Shown: positions 1-5,659, counted from the first letter of the stretch. The stretch is 9,118 nt of DNA from CAKQOE01 sp963627215 (GCA_963627215.1 CAVGAH010000084.1:1-9118), one strand, 5' to 3'. Notes: generated by a model not told the origin, from the sequence alone. Translations and numbers: made by a program.

Positions 1-78
1 GCGCGCCGTATCAGAGATACGGGCAGGGCTTCAAGCGTTACGTATATTCGCAGGCGACAGAATGGCGTCCTGTATTTA
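1..78 (+). repeat. Dispersed structured repeat, copy C (5' part outside the window)
   Basis: Positions 1-37 match 5549-5585 of repeat copy A with one difference (G at 14, A in the other copies). This includes hairpin CCGTATC/GATACGG at 6-12 and 16-22, with loop AGA instead of AAA. Positions 64-78 (GGCGTCCTGTATTTA) again match copies A and B. The 26 nt between (38-63) share little with the 25 nt at the same place in A and B, where the right arm of a 16-bp stem lies. The element begins before the window and ends 19 nt before the next start codon. A reading frame stays open across it to a TAA at 92-94, but the conserved GGCGTC block falls in a different frame than in A and B, so conservation is of nucleotides, not protein. 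Confidence 0.85.
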
Positions 79-83
79 TTAAA

Positions 84-89
84 TATAAT
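84..89 (+). promoter_or_regulatory. Possible -10 box at the repeat boundary
   Basis: A perfect TATAAT lies just past the shared end of repeat copy C and 8 bp before the downstream ATG at 98. The best -35 candidate at 16-bp spacing is ATGGCG (62-67), which matches only 3 of 6 consensus bases. If used, transcription would start near position 96 and the message would be essentially leaderless, which fits the lack of a Shine-Dalgarno sequence there. An AT-rich chance match is a real alternative. Confidence 0.3.
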
Positions 90-97
90 GGTAAATA

Positions 98-1135
98 ATG
101 GAAGAAAATACTCTTGAACATAAGCTGACCCGCGAGGTCAGAACAACAGTAAAAAATACATCAGGCGAAGGAGCGGCCACCCCAGCGGCCGTCGGCACAA
201 GCCGTTTTACTTACACAGTTACGTCAGACGACGTAAACATGACGGTAAAGCTTGTGCTCAAGAAGCGTCTGAATTTCTCGCGCCGCCTGCTAACTAAATT
301 GAAGCAGGGCGGTGGAAAGGTCACGCGGAATGGCTTTGAAGTCAGGCTTTTCGCCGATGTAATAGAAGGCGACGTGATAGACGTTGAAATGCCTGAGGAG
401 CGCTGTAATTTCATACCGCAGGACATTCCTATAGATGCGGTCTACGAGGACGACGATATGCTCGTAATAAACAAGCAGCCGTGGGTCGTCGTTCACCCGA
501 CGATGGGGCATCCTGTAGGAACTATAGCGAACGGCCTCATGAAGAGGATGGACGATACAGGCATTCACTACAAAATACGCTTTGTAAATCGTCTTGACCG
601 CGACACCAGCGGTTTGATGATAGTCGCTAAAAACTCACACTGTCAGGATGTAATGACGAAGCTCATGAAGAGCGATAAAGTTATAAAGCGTTATATAGCA
701 GTCGTTCACGGCATTATAAAAGAAGACAAAGGGACTGTCGACCTGCCGATAGGCAGATGCGATCCTGATGATATACAGCGCTGTGTCATTGAGGACGGTT
801 ATCCGTCTGTAACTCATTACAAGGTGCTTGAGCGTTTTTACGGTGGAGGAGCCTCGGACGATGTATTTGCGCCTGAGAACGGATTCACGCTTCTTGAGCT
901 GCGACTCGAGACGGGACGCACGCATCAGATACGTGTCCATATGTCTCATACAGGACACCCGCTGGCAGGCGATACGCTGTACGGACGCGAGGAGCCTGAG
1001 CTGATAGCGCGCCAGGCGCTGCACGCGGCTTATCTGACATTCCCTCATCCGGTGACAAGTGAGGATGTGCATTTAGAAGCTGCACTGCCTGACGATATAC
1101 AGGAGCTGCTGGCAAAGCTCAGGATAACAGGATAA
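98..1135 (+). CDS. RluA-family 23S rRNA pseudouridine synthase
   Basis: This protein (345 aa) is expected to convert specific uridines in structured RNA, most likely 23S rRNA, to pseudouridine. Residues about 47-100 form an S4-like RNA-binding domain (RRLLTKLKQGG). The catalytic domain follows, with motif NRLDRDTSG at 164-172; Asp167 is the predicted nucleophile, and Asn replaces the commoner leading His. A second family motif, GRTHQIRVHMSHTGHPLAGD, lies near residues 270-290. The order S4 then RluA fold is that of RluD-type enzymes, but the target uridine cannot be read from the sequence. The first about 36 residues are an atypical, low-complexity extension. ATG 98 is the first start after an in-frame TAA at 92-94, yet no Shine-Dalgarno sequence precedes it, so the start is uncertain. 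Repeat copy C ends 19 nt upstream. A small membrane-protein gene follows after about 70 nt. Confidence 0.9.
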   Translation: MEENTLEHKLTREVRTTVKNTSGEGAATPAAVGTSRFTYTVTSDDVNMTVKLVLKKRLNFSRRLLTKLKQGGGKVTRNGFEVRLFADVIEGDVIDVEMPEERCNFIPQDIPIDAVYEDDDMLVINKQPWVVVHPTMGHPVGTIANGLMKRMDDTGIHYKIRFVNRLDRDTSGLMIVAKNSHCQDVMTKLMKSDKVIKRYIAVVHGIIKEDKGTVDLPIGRCDPDDIQRCVIEDGYPSVTHYKVLERFYGGGASDDVFAPENGFTLLELRLETGRTHQIRVHMSHTGHPLAGDTLYGREEPELIARQALHAAYLTFPHPVTSEDVHLEAALPDDIQELLAKLRITG

Positions 1136-1206
1136 AAAAGCCCATGCTTGCTCCTTGAAAGGGGCAGTTCGGCTGTCGCGAGCCTTGAACAGAAAGTGGT
1201 GAAAAT

Positions 1207-1371
1207 ATGATATTTAAAATACTTTTGATAGTTATGCTCGTCCTGCCGCTGGTGTATCTGGCGATAATGCTGCTGGGAAGCCTGATGGACGAAGTGCTGG
1301 CTATAGGTAAAAAAGCAGAGAAGAAAGCAGAGGATAATGATGACAGAGGATATCACAGACCGCGGCGCTGA
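1207..1371 (+). CDS. Small single-span membrane protein (54 aa), function unknown
   Basis: The ATG at 1207 opens a 54-codon frame. Residues 5-26 are strongly hydrophobic (ILLIVMLVLPLVYLAIMLL) and are predicted to span the membrane once. A charged tail follows, rich in Lys and Glu (KKAEKKAED) and then Arg. A weak ribosome site (GGTG) lies just upstream. The end overlaps the start of tmk by about 35 nt, which suggests translational coupling. Hydrophobic codon content with a clean start and charged tail favours a real gene, but it is short and I recognise no family. Confidence 0.5.
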   Translation: MIFKILLIVMLVLPLVYLAIMLLGSLMDEVLAIGKKAEKKAEDNDDRGYHRPRR

Positions 1372-2017
1372 GCGCAGCAGAGGTAATGATAATAACGCCG
1401 GATGCGGTTTGTTCATAACGTTTGAAGGGCCTGACGCTTCAGGAAAGACAACGCAGATCAGACTGCTCGAGGATCACCTGCGTGAGCGTGGCATCGAACC
1501 GGTAATGACGCGTGAGCCTGGCGGAACGCCGATAAGCGAAAAAATACGAGAAATAATACTTGATAAGGCAAACGATGAGATGCTCCCTATGACAGAAGCG
1601 CTGCTGTATGCCGCATCGCGCGCGCAGCACGTAGGACAGCTTATAATACCGTCGATCGAGGCAGGCCGCGTGGTGATAAGCGACAGATACGTTGACTCGA
1701 GCATAGCATACCAGGGCTATGGCCGCGGAATGGGCGATATAATAGAAAAGATTAATGCTGTTGCTACAGGCGGACTCAAGCCGGATTTGACTATACTCCT
1801 TGCAACTGATACGTCAAGGATGCGCGAGAGGCGGAGTGCTGAGGATGAGGATCGTATGGATGCACAGAAGGCAGAATTTCATGCAGCTGTAATGAACGGA
1901 TATCTGAAGCTCGCAGAGCGCGAGCCGGAACGCATACGCATCATTGACGGTGAACGTTCTATAGAACGTATTTCTGAAGATATCTTAAAACTTGTAGACG
2001 AGCTTTTAGCAATGTGA
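1337..2017 (+). CDS. tmk: Thymidylate kinase (dTMP kinase)
   Basis: This cytosolic enzyme phosphorylates dTMP to dTDP with ATP, an essential step of dTTP synthesis. The P-loop GPDASGKT occupies residues 31-38, followed by the substrate-binding TREPGGTPISEKIR segment. The DRY motif (Asp116-Arg117-Tyr118) leads into SSIAYQGYGRG, and an Arg-rich lid (MRERRSAEDEDRMD) lies in the C-terminal half. Length (226 aa) is slightly above the usual about 205-215 because of an unusual polar leader of about 22 residues before GLFITFEG. Two ATGs stand in tandem; the site AGAGG at 1329-1333 is better spaced for the second (1340), so the protein may be 225 aa. The start overlaps the preceding small membrane-protein gene, implying one transcript. 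No holB or other usual neighbour follows. Confidence 0.96.
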   Translation: MMTEDITDRGAERSRGNDNNAGCGLFITFEGPDASGKTTQIRLLEDHLRERGIEPVMTREPGGTPISEKIREIILDKANDEMLPMTEALLYAASRAQHVGQLIIPSIEAGRVVISDRYVDSSIAYQGYGRGMGDIIEKINAVATGGLKPDLTILLATDTSRMRERRSAEDEDRMDAQKAEFHAAVMNGYLKLAEREPERIRIIDGERSIERISEDILKLVDELLAM

Positions 2018-2055
2018 TATTATCATGCGTAGTTTCAGACTCAGCGCCTAAATGC

Positions 2056-2082
2056 CTGACTGCAGGATCGCAGGACGGTCAG
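2056..2082 (+). other. Weak hairpin in the tmk-lipoprotein gap
   Basis: CTGAC (2056-2060) pairs with GTCAG (2078-2082), continued by TGC/GCA inside with a 5-nt bulge. It could be a transcript 3' end or a leader structure for the next gene. No U-run follows directly, so it does not qualify as an intrinsic terminator. Nothing else is seen in the gap 2018-2133 except the ribosome site GGGAGG at 2120-2125. Confidence 0.25.
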
Positions 2083-2133
2083 ACGCAGTTGGCTGATTAA
2101 TAATAATTTTCATATATCAGGGAGGAAAATCAA

Positions 2134-2808
2134 ATGAAAAATTTAAAGAAGGTATTGGCATTAACAACGGCAATAGCTGCTGCAGCTTTTATGGTAACAG
2201 GCTGCGGAGCTTCAGGAAATGATGCAGCAGGGAGCAGCTCGGCGTCAGAGCAGACATCGGCTTCAGAAAGCTCTGAATCTGTTTTAAAGCAGGTCAAGCT
2301 CGTAGCTCATACCGATAGTCAGGACCAGAACTTTATCGTAAACTATGACGAGGAGGGCCGCATCATTTCAATGGGCTGCTACATAGACACAGACAAAGCG
2401 CCTGCAGACAAGGCCGAAGATGATACGCTGTATGTTGATTATACAAGCGGCAAGGCGGAAGTAAGTTATAACAGTGAAATACTGGCTGCACTTTCGCCGG
2501 AGGATGTAGACTATCCGACAGTACAGGAAGTGACTACATTTGATAACGGATCACCAAAGTATGTATTTGCATCTCACGGAGCTGCTTTGAAATTTGAATT
2601 TGACGAAAACGGTTTGCCTGTATACTGCTCGCAGACTCAGGATATGGGAGATTATGCAATCGGATATGGCCAGGACGAGAATGGCAGATTTATTTTCACA
2701 GGAGCAATAGAAGAGAACCCTGGTTATTTTGACGGAGTGTCAGGCGAAGATGTAGGTGTGAATGTATTAGATGCATCTGCATTTGAGGGAGAAGTTATTT
2801 ACTGGTAG
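2134..2808 (+). CDS. Secreted lipoprotein, function unknown
   Basis: A 224-residue protein with a textbook lipoprotein signal: basic start (MKNLKK), hydrophobic core at residues 7-20 and lipobox VTGC with the lipidated Cys at 24. It should be processed by Lgt and Lsp and held on the outer face of the cell membrane. Residues 25-48 form a Ser/Ala/Glu-rich linker (SSSASEQTSASESSES) typical of surface-tethered Gram-positive lipoproteins. The remaining about 175 residues are acidic, contain repeated Tyr/Asp/Gly-rich beta-like stretches (NYDEEGRIISMG; FEFDENGLPVYCSQT) and show no enzyme motif I recognise. GGGAGG eight bases before the ATG is a strong ribosome site. The gene stands alone and ends about 100 nt before a strong terminator. 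Confidence 0.85.
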   Translation: MKNLKKVLALTTAIAAAAFMVTGCGASGNDAAGSSSASEQTSASESSESVLKQVKLVAHTDSQDQNFIVNYDEEGRIISMGCYIDTDKAPADKAEDDTLYVDYTSGKAEVSYNSEILAALSPEDVDYPTVQEVTTFDNGSPKYVFASHGAALKFEFDENGLPVYCSQTQDMGDYAIGYGQDENGRFIFTGAIEENPGYFDGVSGEDVGVNVLDASAFEGEVIYW

Positions 2809-2909
2809 CAGGTCAGGTCGGTGGCATCCGACAGCAACAGCCGGCAATCAGCCAGCAGGCATTGGCGGTAAGTTACGTGATCATACAGTAAAAAATGATA
2901 AGATATATG

Positions 2910-2950
2910 ACCGCAGGCATTTGAATCGTGCCTGCGGTTTTTTTCTTTTT
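2910..2950 (+). terminator. Intrinsic terminator after the lipoprotein gene
   Basis: Perfect 10-bp stem ACCGCAGGCA (2910-2919) and TGCCTGCGGT (2929-2938), 9-nt loop, followed by seven T (2938-2944), C and five more T. The orientation fits the upstream lipoprotein gene. A second small perfect hairpin, GTCGG/CCGAC (2817-2832), lies just after the stop codon but lacks a T-run. Confidence 0.92.
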
Positions 2951-3024
2951 ATGGGTACTTCTTGTTAAGTCTGAAGATATGTCTGTGATTGTTGTGGAAA
3001 TGAAAAAATTTTAAGATAAAAATC

Positions 3025-3053
3025 GTTAGCATACATTGATTTAGTATACTAAC
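3025..3053. promoter_or_regulatory. Candidate operator: inverted repeat with an embedded 12-bp palindrome
   Basis: GTTAGCATAC (3025-3034) and GTATACTAAC (3044-3053) are inverted copies with 9 of 10 bases matching and a 9-bp spacer. The right half contains a perfect 12-bp palindrome TTAGTATACTAA (3041-3052). It lies within and just upstream of the spacer of the promoter for the MaoC-like gene, the classic position for a dimeric repressor such as a MarR- or TetR-family protein. No such regulator is encoded in the window, so the binder is unknown. Confidence 0.5.
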
Positions 3054-3064
3054 AAATGTATAAT
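3036..3064 (+). promoter_or_regulatory. Vegetative (SigA-type) promoter for the MaoC-like gene
   Basis: -35 TTGATT (3036-3041), 17-bp spacer, -10 TATAAT (3059-3064). The -10 is perfect and the spacing optimal. Predicted start of transcription is near 3071, giving a leader of about 115 nt. The palindrome TTAGTATACTAA fills most of the spacer. Confidence 0.72.
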
Positions 3065-3186
3065 ACACATATATTCATGTTCTACTAATGTTCGTTTAAC
3101 GTATTATATGTATAACGTGTAAATTTTAAAGCTAAACAGCATTGATATCCGGTGCTATTTGAGAGAAAAGGCAAGGTGAGAGGTAT

Positions 3187-3759
3187 ATGTATTTTGAAGA
3201 TTTTGAACTTGGAATGAAATGGGAGCTTGATCGACCTATAAAAATAACGCGTGAAATGATGCGTGATTATGGAAGCAAGTATGATGTTGCTCCCATACAT
3301 AACGATGAAGAGGTCGGGAAAAACAGCAAATATGGTCAGATAATAGCTCCGGGCACAATGACAGGCATCATTCTCTGGTCAGAGTGGATATCCAGATTTA
3401 ATACATTAGATAATTTCCAAGCAGGAAGTTCAAGCTATATCGACTGGTACGTGCCTTTTTATGAGGGCGATGAGCTTACAGGTACATGCGAGGTCATAGA
3501 GACAGAATCGATGAACCCGCACAACGGAAAGGTAGTAGTAGAATTTCATGGCTACAACCAGAAAGGTGAGCACTGCTACAAGGTGGTGGATACGCTCTAT
3601 ATAGGAAAGACGCCTGAAGGCATAATGCAAGGCCTCCGCGACCGCGTAGTACAGCGCACAGCAGAAGTAGAAAAAGCTGAAGCCGAGCTCGCAAAGAAAA
3701 AAGCAAATCTCGAAAAATCAAAAAAGCAGCTCAGGGACGCTGAAGAAAACGGACTTTAA
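3187..3759 (+). CDS. MaoC-like hot-dog (R)-hydratase with C-terminal coiled coil
   Basis: Residues 1-145 match the MaoC/(R)-specific enoyl-CoA hydratase fold: start YFEDFELGM, then the catalytic pair Asp33 and His38 in DVAPIHNDEE with the family's D-x4-H spacing, then APGTMTGIILWSEW. Members add water to trans-2-enoyl-CoA or related thioesters in the cytosol; the true substrate here is unknown. The family is usually about 140-160 aa. This protein is 190 aa because of a charged, heptad-like tail from about residue 150 (TAEVEKAEAELAKKKANLEK), which should form a coiled coil and may drive oligomer or partner binding. The ribosome site (AAGGTGAGAGG) sits a few bases before the ATG. The gene is monocistronic, with its own promoter and possible operator, and converges with the carbonic anhydrase-like gene. 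Confidence 0.82.
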   Translation: MYFEDFELGMKWELDRPIKITREMMRDYGSKYDVAPIHNDEEVGKNSKYGQIIAPGTMTGIILWSEWISRFNTLDNFQAGSSSYIDWYVPFYEGDELTGTCEVIETESMNPHNGKVVVEFHGYNQKGEHCYKVVDTLYIGKTPEGIMQGLRDRVVQRTAEVEKAEAELAKKKANLEKSKKQLRDAEENGL

Positions 3760-3768
3760 AAATGAAAG

Positions 3769-3827
3769 ATACTGGTGTCTGAATGTTGATTAACACTGGC
3801 AATACCTCCGGAATGTAATACCAGTAT
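3769..3827. other. Long-loop inverted repeat in a convergent gap
   Basis: ATACTGGT (3769-3776) and ACCAGTAT (3820-3827) are perfect 8-bp inverted arms separated by 43 nt. The first arm begins 9 nt after the stop of the MaoC-like gene, so it may form the 3' end of that transcript. A T-rich stretch (TTTTTATTT near 3847) lies 20 nt further on but not directly after the stem. Weak as a terminator. Confidence 0.25.
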
Positions 3828-3920
3828 TATACACTGTCAACTGTACATTTTTATTTGATAATTTTTGTGCATCTTTATTTTAGCATTTACACGGCAGAAG
3901 GTTCTCAAATCATCGTAAAA

Positions 3921-3966
3921 CGCAAGAGAAAAGCAGCGTAACATACCATGTACATTACGCTGCTTT
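3921..3966 (-). terminator. Terminator of the carbonic anhydrase-like gene
   Basis: Perfect 12-bp inverted repeat AAAGCAGCGTAA (3930-3941) and TTACGCTGCTTT (3955-3966) with a 13-nt loop. Read on the minus strand, the stem is followed by TTTTCTCTT, an adequate U-rich tail. It starts 21 nt after the stop codon of the minus-strand gene. Confidence 0.75.
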
Positions 3967-3987
3967 CCCTCAAAACAAGAAACTTCC

Positions 3988-4515
3988 TTATTCGCCCTCA
4001 ACTTTGCTCTGAAGTGATTCGTTTTTATATTCTTGAGCTTCTTCAACGTACTTACGGGCGTTTTCGATGTTTGCCTGTATTTCTTCAGGCTTGAGCATGC
4101 GGACGAATGATGCGGGCATTCCCATTACGAGGGAGTTGTCGGGGATCACTGTGCCTTGCGTGACGAGGGCGCATGCGCCTATGATGCAGTTTTTGCCGAT
4201 GACTGCGTGATTCATTACTACGGCGCCCATGCCTATGAGCGTGTTGTCGCCTATGGTACAGCCGTGGATAACGGCGTTGTGGCCTATAGTTACGTTTTCG
4301 CCTATTGTAACGCCTGCGCCGCTTTCAACGTGAATAACGCAGTTGTCTTGAACGTTTGAGCCGCGGCAGATGACGACAGGCTCGCGGTCGGCACGTATTA
4401 CGGCGTTATACCATACGTTTGCATCATCCTGCAGAGTAACGTCGCCTCTTATTATCGCGCCTTCTGCTACATATACGTTTTTTCCGTAAACAGGTTTTTT
4501 CATAATATTTTTCAT
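3988..4515 (-). CDS. Gamma-class carbonic anhydrase-like hexapeptide-repeat protein
   Basis: A 175-residue left-handed beta-helix protein built from hexapeptide turns (for example VTIGENVTIGHNAVIHGCTI). Three histidines, His62, His79 and His84, have the spacing of the zinc ligands of gamma carbonic anhydrases; Arg41, Asp43, Gln56 and Asp57 also match conserved core residues of Methanosarcina Cam. A trimer with metal at the subunit interfaces is therefore expected, interconverting CO2 and bicarbonate. The acidic proton-shuttle loop of Cam is absent, as in the CamH/YrdA/PaaY-like group, many of which have low or unproven activity, so the physiological reaction is open. The last about 35 residues are helical and charged. 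A second Met (codon 5) is a possible start. The gene lies 89 nt downstream of the NADAR gene on the same strand. Confidence 0.88.
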   Translation of the reverse strand: MKNIMKKPVYGKNVYVAEGAIIRGDVTLQDDANVWYNAVIRADREPVVICRGSNVQDNCVIHVESGAGVTIGENVTIGHNAVIHGCTIGDNTLIGMGAVVMNHAVIGKNCIIGACALVTQGTVIPDNSLVMGMPASFVRMLKPEEIQANIENARKYVEEAQEYKNESLQSKVEGE

Positions 4516-4558
4516 ACCGCAGTTATGTTGCGCGGTGACGCGCAGCGGTCGTGCCTCC
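4516..4558 (-). promoter_or_regulatory. Displaced ribosome site with intervening hairpin
   Basis: On the minus strand a consensus site AAGGAGG (CCTCC at 4554-4558 on plus) lies 38 nt before the ATG of the carbonic anhydrase-like gene, too far for normal initiation. Between them TGCGCG/CGCGCA (4529-4544) forms a perfect 6-bp GC stem with a 4-nt loop. Folding shortens the gap to about 22 nt. No nearer start codon fits the frame, and only a weak GCGGT precedes the ATG. Confidence 0.35.
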
Positions 4559-4604
4559 TTTATTTAAATATTTAAAAATTAATTAATCGATTAGAACTTA
4601 TTCA

Positions 4605-5090
4605 TTACAGCTTTTTAAGGTCTTCACGGACCTCTGCGAGAGTATATCCAAGTAGATTCTGACCCTGCCACTGAGCTTTGTCAAAGCGGCGCTCGTCATC
4701 CGGTCCTATGGCGATGCCCCATATCTTATCAGTAGGCTCGCACTCGGCAAGCAGCGCTCTTCCTGTCGCAAAAAGCTTCTGTTTAAGCGCTTCGTTCTGC
4801 GAGAATTTTGCGAGAAGTCCTTTGTAGACTACAAGCTGACGGCGGCCGTTCCAGTGAGCATCGTCATAATTTCTGACCTGACGCCCCAGAGCCTTTATCT
4901 CAGCAGGATCAGTCACATCAAGTACGCGCGCTGCGATTTCCTTATCGCCGAAGGTCAGTGCCTTTTCATACATCATATACTGCTCTATAGACTTAAACAC
5001 GCGCCCGTCAGCCCTGAACTCGCATTCAAACCAGTTACTGAACTCAAGATTCTCCGCATTATAATTATCAAAAAATACAACATCAGCCAT
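4605..5090 (-). CDS. NADAR-family (YbiA/DUF1768-like) protein
   Basis: A 161-residue soluble protein matching the NADAR fold: EFSNWF (residues 16-21), DGRVFKSIEQYMMYEKA (28-44) with the conserved Glu36, a Lys/Arg-rich middle (NWNGRRQL-like segment, here HWNGRRQLVVYKGLLAKF), and the DKIWGIAIG signature near the C-terminus. Known members are N-glycosidases: E. coli YbiA removes damaged riboflavin-pathway intermediates, and some relatives remove ADP-ribose from DNA guanine next to DarT-like toxins. No toxin, antitoxin or riboflavin gene lies here, so the substrate is open. Length is normal for a stand-alone member. The site GGAG sits 10-13 nt before the ATG. It has its own promoter and is followed on the same strand by the carbonic anhydrase-like gene. 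Confidence 0.85.
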   Translation of the reverse strand: MADVVFFDNYNAENLEFSNWFECEFRADGRVFKSIEQYMMYEKALTFGDKEIAARVLDVTDPAEIKALGRQVRNYDDAHWNGRRQLVVYKGLLAKFSQNEALKQKLFATGRALLAECEPTDKIWGIAIGPDDERRFDKAQWQGQNLLGYTLAEVREDLKKL

Positions 5091-5174
5091 ATCAAGGTCT
5101 CCTTCACATCATAAAACAACCGACCGCCACCCCAAAAGCCGCAAACGGAATTAATAACATAAATTACAGCCCAA

Positions 5175-5204
5175 ATTATAAGCCAACACCCACACCCCCG
5201 TCAA
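5175..5204 (-). promoter_or_regulatory. Promoter of the NADAR gene
   Basis: Read on the minus strand: TTGACG (5199-5204), 18-bp spacer, TATAAT (5175-5180). Five of six -35 bases and all -10 bases match the SigA consensus. Transcription would start near 5168, giving a leader of about 78 nt. The spacer is unusually G-rich on that strand. Confidence 0.75.
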
Positions 5205-5246
5205 ACCCCGCCCGCAAAAAAAACGATAGTATTTTTTAAGAAAGCA

Positions 5247-5255
5247 TGGTAGAAT
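5247..5255 (+). promoter_or_regulatory. Possible extended -10 promoter toward recQ
   Basis: TGG-TAGAAT is an extended -10 (TGn then 5 of 6 consensus bases). The position 17 bp upstream (TAGTAT, 5227-5232) is a poor -35. If active, the transcript would run about 400 nt through the tandem repeats and repeat copy A before recQ, and it would be divergent from the NADAR promoter about 50 bp away. Confidence 0.35.
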
Positions 5256-5294
5256 ATGGGAAATGAAAACTGCACTTTTTATAACGTAGCGCGT

Positions 5295-5392
5295 AAAGCA
5301 GAAAAAGTCAGCAAATTATCAGTAAGACTAAAAAGCTGACCTGAAGGAGCAGAAAAGGTCAGCAAAGCGGCAATCAGGCTAAAATGCTGGAC
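5295..5392 (+). repeat. Two imperfect 46-47-bp tandem repeats
   Basis: Unit 1 (5295-5340) and unit 2 (5346-5392) share GCAGAAAA, GTCAGCAAA, CTAAAA and GCTG(G)AC in the same order, with a period of 51 bp. In unit 1 GTCAGC (5307-5312) and GCTGAC (5335-5340) can form a perfect 6-bp stem; unit 2 has the same arms with one inserted G. The units lie between the possible promoter and repeat copy A and have no counterpart near copy B. Confidence 0.6.
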
Positions 5393-5410
5393 TAATTGCA
5401 ATAAAATATA

Positions 5411-5637
5411 CTTTATTGTAATTTTTATTGATTCAAAAAGACGCCCCAAAAGCGGGCGGGCATGCAGATGAGCGCAGCATCCCATTCTGTGACCGCGAAC
5501 TGAAAAATTGCACTGCAGCTAAAGCTGCGCAATTTCTGTATGAGGCCTGCGCGCCGTATCAAAGATACGGGCAGGGCTTCAAGCGACCTGCATGCCCGCC
5601 CGCCTGTATTGGCGTCCTGTATTTACAGAAAAATATA
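5411..5637 (+). repeat. Dispersed structured repeat, copy A (227 bp, identical to copy B)
   Basis: Every base matches 7643-7869; identity breaks at both sides (A/G before, C/A after). Visible pairing, from outside in: GACGCC (5440-5445) with GGCGTC (5611-5616); GCGGGCGGGCATGCAG (5452-5467) with CTGCATGCCCGCCCGC (5588-5603); GCGCAG (5472-5477) with CTGCGC (5547-5552). Inside are a bulged hairpin, AATTGC/GCAATT then GCAGC-TAAA-GCTGC (5506-5534), and hairpin CCGTATC-AAA-GATACGG (5554-5570). The T-rich left end and AT-rich right end lack clear terminal inverted repeats or a target-site duplication. The copy ends 22 nt before the recQ ATG, so it would form the recQ 5' leader if transcribed. Either a structured RNA leader or a non-autonomous mobile element would fit; no transposase is nearby. 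Confidence 0.93.
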
Positions 5638-5659
5638 CATTTCAGAAAAGGGATAAAAA

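Noticed and set aside
3..94. Possible 3' end of a protein gene across repeat copy C (frame open to TAA at 92-94)
   Set aside because: The one core difference from copy A is synonymous in this frame, which made it tempting, but the insertion of one base relative to A and B shifts the frame before the conserved 3' block. Upstream sequence would be needed to decide.
2771..2968. 65-codon plus-strand frame over the lipoprotein gene end
   Set aside because: It overlaps a well-supported gene, has no ribosome site and runs through the terminator hairpin.
5295..5392. CRISPR array
   Set aside because: Only two degenerate units with no constant repeat and unique spacer pattern, and no cas genes nearby.
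5279..5485. Minus-strand 68-codon frame with repeated LLTFSA segments
   Set aside because: The peptide repeat simply reflects the tandem DNA repeats and runs into repeat copy A; no ribosome site or family match.
5403..5637. AAAATATA on both sides of repeat copy A as a target-site duplication
   Set aside because: The right-hand AAAATATA is also present at the end of copy B, whose left flank (AACTGATG) does not match. It belongs to the repeat, not to a duplicated target.
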